In this document: in pieces, positions 5,491 to 8,251 of the stretch
Position numbering within the stretch: position 1 is the stretch's first letter
How the letters are laid out: every line of letters starts with the position of its first letter
NCBI GenBank assembly: GCA_021160985.1
Contig: JAGHBN010000088.1
Location: 1 to 8,251, forward strand
Direction of reading: 5' to 3'
Length of the DNA: 8,251 nt
DNA from: Thermococcus sp.
GTDB lineage: Archaea > Methanobacteriota_B > Thermococci > Thermococcales > Thermococcaceae
Program-made: the position numbers and the translations under genes
Notes under the pieces: model-generated
Seen by the model: the letters and a program-made list of their open reading frames with translations, nothing else
Database searches by the model: none
What the model was told of the DNA's origin: nothing

Positions 5491-6716
5491 AGGTTAGAGC
5501 CATCAAGGCCATAATCGGCAAGGACTTGAGGGAGACGAGAAGGGAGAGGATGGCGCTCTTCTGGATATTTGTCTTTCCGCTCATGTGGATCACCCTGCTG
5601 GGGGGAATATGGGGCGGCCACAACCCACCGATAACCGTTGACGTCGGCGTCGTATACTTCAACGAGAGCGCCCCCTTCACCGCAGCGGACATCGTTAACG
5701 TGATGGAAAACGTGACGATGGAGGGTGTCCACGTTTTCAAGGTCAGGGGGTACCCCAACGAGAGCGCTGGGGTAGATGCCGTTAGAGCCGGAAGAATCGA
5801 CGTTCTCCTGGTATTTCCAAAGGGCTTTGGAGAGAACGTTTTGAGCGGTCTGCAGGCAGAGGTTTACGCCTACTTCGACAGGAGCGACCCTCAGAACTAC
5901 CAGATAGTGAGCGGCGTCATCAAGGGCTTCTTCTCCGAGTTTGCGAAGGAGATGACCGAAAGGCGCTTGAACATAACCCTAGGCTACATGGAGAAGTACG
6001 TTCCAGCGGATGCAATGGGGAACTTCACGGTGGCTGACCTCAAAAGGTACATGCTCGGACTCACGAATCCACTCGAGCTGGAGGAGAGGGAAGTGAAGGG
6101 AGAAGCGCCCTCCGCTATTCAGTTCTACGTCACGAGCTTCATCGGGATTCAGTTCCTCTTCGCCACGATGCTCATGATTGGCTCCGGAACCCTTGAGGAG
6201 ATAGAACACGGAACGCTGAGGCGCATAGCGGCCTCGCCTGCAACTGCCTGGGACTTCCTAATTGGAAAGATGCTCTCGACCTTCATCGTCATAACCGTGA
6301 GCATAGTCATTGGAATAGTTTATGCAAAACTGGTCTTCGGAGAGACCGTCTTTCCAAGCGCCCTCGGCTGGCTCATAATATTCCTCGCGGCGGTCTTCTC
6401 AATGAGCCTCGGGCTGGCGATAGCAATGGGCACGAGGAGCATAAAGGCCACGAACGCCATAGTCAACCTCATCTCGATGCCCCTGCTCTTCCTGGCGGGT
6501 GTTGTCATTCCTGAAAGTGTGCTCCCAGAGTGGGCAAGGCCAATAGCGAACTACTTCCCGCTCGGAACCGCGCTGAGGAACCTCCGCCTGCTGGAGCTCT
6601 ATCACAGACTCCCTAACGAGATAATGCCCCAGGTTGCATGGGTCGCGGTGAGCGCCTTTGGAATGCTCCTGGTGGCGGTTGCCCTCTACAACTGGGCAGT
6701 AAGGAGGCTTTCCTGA
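5487..6716 (+). CDS. ABC-2 type exporter, permease subunit
   Basis: This 409-residue membrane protein forms the translocation path for the ATPase. Hydrophobic segments lie at about 22-42, 212-233, 262-282, 292-315, 322-343 and 383-403, giving six helices. A soluble domain of about 165 residues sits between the first and second helix, as in the YhgE/DrrB-like exporters with a large outer domain. It carries five N-glycosylation sequons (Asn59, 75, 91, 162 and 179), in line with an extracellular location in a glycosylating archaeon. EEIEHGTLRRIAASPATAWDFLIGK (about 237-261) is the characteristic coupling region after helix 2 of ABC-2 permeases. GGAGGGG (5474-5480) ends 6 bases before the ATG, inside the ATPase gene. 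The last 31 bases overlap the convergent gene on the other strand. The substrate (drug, lipid, peptide or ion) cannot be told. Confidence 0.92.
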   Translation: MKVRAIKAIIGKDLRETRRERMALFWIFVFPLMWITLLGGIWGGHNPPITVDVGVVYFNESAPFTAADIVNVMENVTMEGVHVFKVRGYPNESAGVDAVRAGRIDVLLVFPKGFGENVLSGLQAEVYAYFDRSDPQNYQIVSGVIKGFFSEFAKEMTERRLNITLGYMEKYVPADAMGNFTVADLKRYMLGLTNPLELEEREVKGEAPSAIQFYVTSFIGIQFLFATMLMIGSGTLEEIEHGTLRRIAASPATAWDFLIGKMLSTFIVITVSIVIGIVYAKLVFGETVFPSALGWLIIFLAAVFSMSLGLAIAMGTRSIKATNAIVNLISMPLLFLAGVVIPESVLPEWARPIANYFPLGTALRNLRLLELYHRLPNEIMPQVAWVAVSAFGMLLVAVALYNWAVRRLS

Positions 6717-7516
6717 CTTTCCTTTATTACAAACTCCAGGAACCTCTTCAGGAATTCCATGCCTGCCCAGTTGTTGACTGCCTTCGGGTGTATCGAAAGA
6801 TAGAAAACACCATCCGTATTCATGTAATCCTTTTTAGCCTCCCTCAGCTTGAAGGGGAGCTTGAAAGGGGATATGTACCACGTGTACTCCCTGTTGGTGA
6901 CGGCAATTTCCGTACCGTCTGGGCGGAGCAGGGAGTCTCTAGTTATTATGGTCAGGTTGTGGGAGAGCACAATGGTCTTGGCCTCCTCAGAGAGGGCGTA
7001 TCTCGGAGGAAGGAAGTACTCGGGAGTTAGATTTACATCCGCCATGATTTTAAGGGCCTTCTCAAGCTTCGCCTTGGCCTCTTCAGAAGTGCAGTTGAAC
7101 TCTTCACCCTCGTGGGTGTAGCCGTGGAGGCCAATGTGGTACCCCTCCTCCCTTAAGGAACTCAGGTACCCAACGAAGTCCGCGTTCTCCCGGAGGTCGT
7201 TCTGCCCGGCGTGGTCTGGGATGATGAAGAGGTACGTGTTTTTCTGGAGCCCGTATTGGGAGACGATGTCCAGTATCTCTTCCAGCTCCTCCCGGTAAAC
7301 CGGGCTTACATCGTGAACCAGAATCACGAGCGGCACCCTGCGCTGAACATCGCCGGTGGAATTCGGGGCCGGTGTCTGGGGGAGAGTACCCATCTCCTCC
7401 GCGAGAACCGGCTTTTTTCCAGTGGAGTGCTCTTCATCCCTTCCACTGAACACGCTTAGAAAGAGGATGCTTATCACGAGGACTGCGATGATGAATTTTG
7501 AACGACCGTTGGCCAC
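6686..7516 (-). CDS. Membrane-anchored polysaccharide-deacetylase-like protein (DUF2334-like)
   Basis: This 276-residue protein starts with a positive N-terminus and one hydrophobic segment (about 8-24), with no lipobox cysteine, so it is exported by an uncleaved anchor or a signal peptide. A low-complexity linker to about residue 60 leads to a carbohydrate-esterase-4-like barrel. VHDVSP at 67-72 supplies the metal and catalytic aspartate (Asp69). HGYTH at 131-135 supplies the His-x3-His metal ligands. FLPPRYALSEE at 168-178 is the usual arginine-containing strand, and SIHP at 241-244 the late histidine. This arrangement matches the DUF2334 branch rather than classic chitin deacetylases; the substrate is unknown, probably a surface glycan. 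Sequons at Asn52, 141, 162 and 187 fit an outside location. The start is GTG, with GGTGGAG (7527-7521 on the minus strand) 4 bases away. The 3' end overlaps the permease gene by 31 bases. Confidence 0.82.
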   Translation of the reverse strand: MANGRSKFIIAVLVISILFLSVFSGRDEEHSTGKKPVLAEEMGTLPQTPAPNSTGDVQRRVPLVILVHDVSPVYREELEEILDIVSQYGLQKNTYLFIIPDHAGQNDLRENADFVGYLSSLREEGYHIGLHGYTHEGEEFNCTSEEAKAKLEKALKIMADVNLTPEYFLPPRYALSEEAKTIVLSHNLTIITRDSLLRPDGTEIAVTNREYTWYISPFKLPFKLREAKKDYMNTDGVFYLSIHPKAVNNWAGMEFLKRFLEFVIKESQESLLTAQL

Positions 7517-7546
7517 TTTTCTCCACCGGATATCTTACGATTAATG

Positions 7547-7556
7547 CCAATAAAAG
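7547..7556 (-). promoter_or_regulatory. Probable TATA box of the deacetylase-like gene
   Basis: On the minus strand CTTTTATTGG has a TTTTATT core at about 7555-7549. The expected transcript start is near 7527, at the ribosome-binding site, giving a leader of about ten bases like others in this window. It suggests the gene is transcribed separately from the hydrolase upstream. Confidence 0.4.
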
Positions 7557-7589
7557 AGTTTTCGTACAACAGTTTCAGAAATCGTTTTA

Positions 7590-7627
7590 CAAAAATAAAA
7601 GATTTAGAAATCATTTCAGATGATTTC
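7590..7627 (-). terminator. Hairpin plus U-rich terminator after the hydrolase gene
   Basis: On the minus strand GAAATCA (7627-7621) and TGATTTC (7613-7607) form a perfect 7-bp stem with a 7-base loop, covering the last codons and stop of the hydrolase. Six bases on comes the tract TTTTATTTTT (7600-7591). The oligo-T run alone fits archaeal intrinsic termination; the hairpin is extra. Confidence 0.5.
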
Positions 7628-8251
7628 CCAGAAACTCCCTCACCCTCGCCTTCCACTCCTCCGGGTGGAGCTTCAAAGTCCTGACGTGTGGCGCATCGGT
7701 GACCCAGAGCTCGACGTTCGGGTTCACCTTCTTGTTCCGCTCGTAGAACTCCCTGACCTCTTCCGGCCTGACGAGCGGGTCTTTCTCGCCAGCTATGAGG
7801 AGCAGGGGCTTTTTCACCCTGTGGGCATACTCGACCATGTTAAGCTCCTTTCCGCCGGTGAAGAGCTTCGTAAACGGCTTGACGAAGTAATAGAGCCACT
7901 CAGGAAGGTTCGCGAAGTACTTCAGGCCCCTTGCCCCAGTCTTGTTGAGGTAGATGGGCGGTGAATCGGCTACGCCGCAGGCAATCCTCTCGTCCTCTGC
8001 GAGTGCCCTTATCGTGACCACCGCCCCCATTGAGAAGCCGACGAGCCCTATCTTTTCCGCCTTCTCCGGGTGGTGCTTCTTCAGCCAGTCTATGGCGGAG
8101 AGGACGTCAATAAGCTCCTTCTCCCCGACCGTCGTGTAGTTGCCCTCGCTCTTTCCGTGGGCGCGGAAGTCAAAGACAAGGACGCTGTAGCCTTCGTTAA
8201 GCAGGAACTCGATGGTCTGCCTCATGTATACCTCGTCCCACCTGCTCCTCG
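7611..8251 (-). CDS. Alpha/beta hydrolase (serine hydrolase), 5' end beyond window
   Basis: The frame stays open to the right edge (RSRWDEVY is encoded before the ATG at 8225), and SRWDEVYMRQTIEFLLNEGY is continuous family sequence, so that ATG is internal and the true start lies outside. Counting from it, FDFRAHGKSEG at 18-28 is the conserved strand and loop after the oxyanion region. GFSMG at 63-67 is the nucleophile elbow (Ser65), GEKDPLVRPEE holds the acid Asp149, and DAPHV holds His180, completing the catalytic triad. The cap region is about 87-137 and includes a hydrophobic helix (EWLYYFVKPF). The protein resembles the BAAT/dienelactone-hydrolase-like esterases and acylaminoacyl-type peptidases; esterase activity is plausible but the substrate is unknown. 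No membrane segment is visible in the part seen. The gene is followed by a hairpin/U-tract terminator and then, on the same strand, by the deacetylase-like gene. Confidence 0.87.
   Translation of the reverse strand, partial: RSRWDEVYMRQTIEFLLNEGYSVLVFDFRAHGKSEGNYTTVGEKELIDVLSAIDWLKKHHPEKAEKIGLVGFSMGAVVTIRALAEDERIACGVADSPPIYLNKTGARGLKYFANLPEWLYYFVKPFTKLFTGGKELNMVEYAHRVKKPLLLIAGEKDPLVRPEEVREFYERNKKVNPNVELWVTDAPHVRTLKLHPEEWKARVREFLGNHLK

Noticed and set aside
5148..5732. Minus-strand 194-codon open frame
   Set aside because: It is a shadow of the two ABC genes, with serine-rich low complexity and no start signals.
8223..8225. ATG at 8225 as the hydrolase start
   Set aside because: The eight codons upstream to the window edge continue the conserved family sequence, so it is an internal methionine.
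1..8251. Mobile element, CRISPR array, tRNA or rRNA
   Set aside because: No transposase, integrase, spaced identical repeats, cloverleaf or rRNA core sequence was seen on either strand.

Overview
The window looks like chromosomal DNA of a Thermococcales archaeon, most likely Thermococcus. The reasons are a GTP-type PEP carboxykinase with archaeal features, strong GGAGG/GGTGA ribosome-binding sites, AT-rich TATA elements about 25 bases before inferred transcript starts, very short leaders, and C/D-box guide RNA candidates. There is no sign of a prophage, insertion sequence, CRISPR array, tRNA or rRNA. This assignment comes from reading protein motifs, not from a database search.

Layout. 1-1759 (minus) is GTP-dependent PEP carboxykinase, cut off at its C-terminus by the window edge. 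1760-2147 is a 388-base divergent control region with a promoter on each side, a direct repeat, an operator-like inverted repeat and a possible leader ORF. 2148-2855 (plus) is a short phosphohexomutase-like protein whose catalytic loops are missing. 2928-3551 (plus) is thymidylate kinase. 3552-3766 looks like ordinary intergenic DNA but can be read as two divergent C/D-box guide RNA genes on either side of one palindromic TATA box. 3767-4558 (plus) is a class I SAM-dependent methyltransferase. 4600-5490 and 5487-6716 (plus) are the ATPase and permease of an ABC-2 type exporter, joined by an ATGA overlap. Converging on them from the right are a membrane-anchored or secreted polysaccharide-deacetylase-like protein (6686-7516, minus) and an alpha/beta hydrolase (7611-8251, minus, cut off at its N-terminus).

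The only clear functional unit is the ABC exporter pair. PEP carboxykinase and the phosphohexomutase-like protein are both linked to central carbon and sugar-phosphate metabolism and share a divergent control region, so common regulation is possible but not shown. Thymidylate kinase, the methyltransferase and the two surface or hydrolase genes appear to be separate units with their own promoters.

The two observations most worth following up are the divergent C/D-box RNA pair at 3551-3723 and the catalytically dead, truncated phosphohexomutase at 2148-2855.
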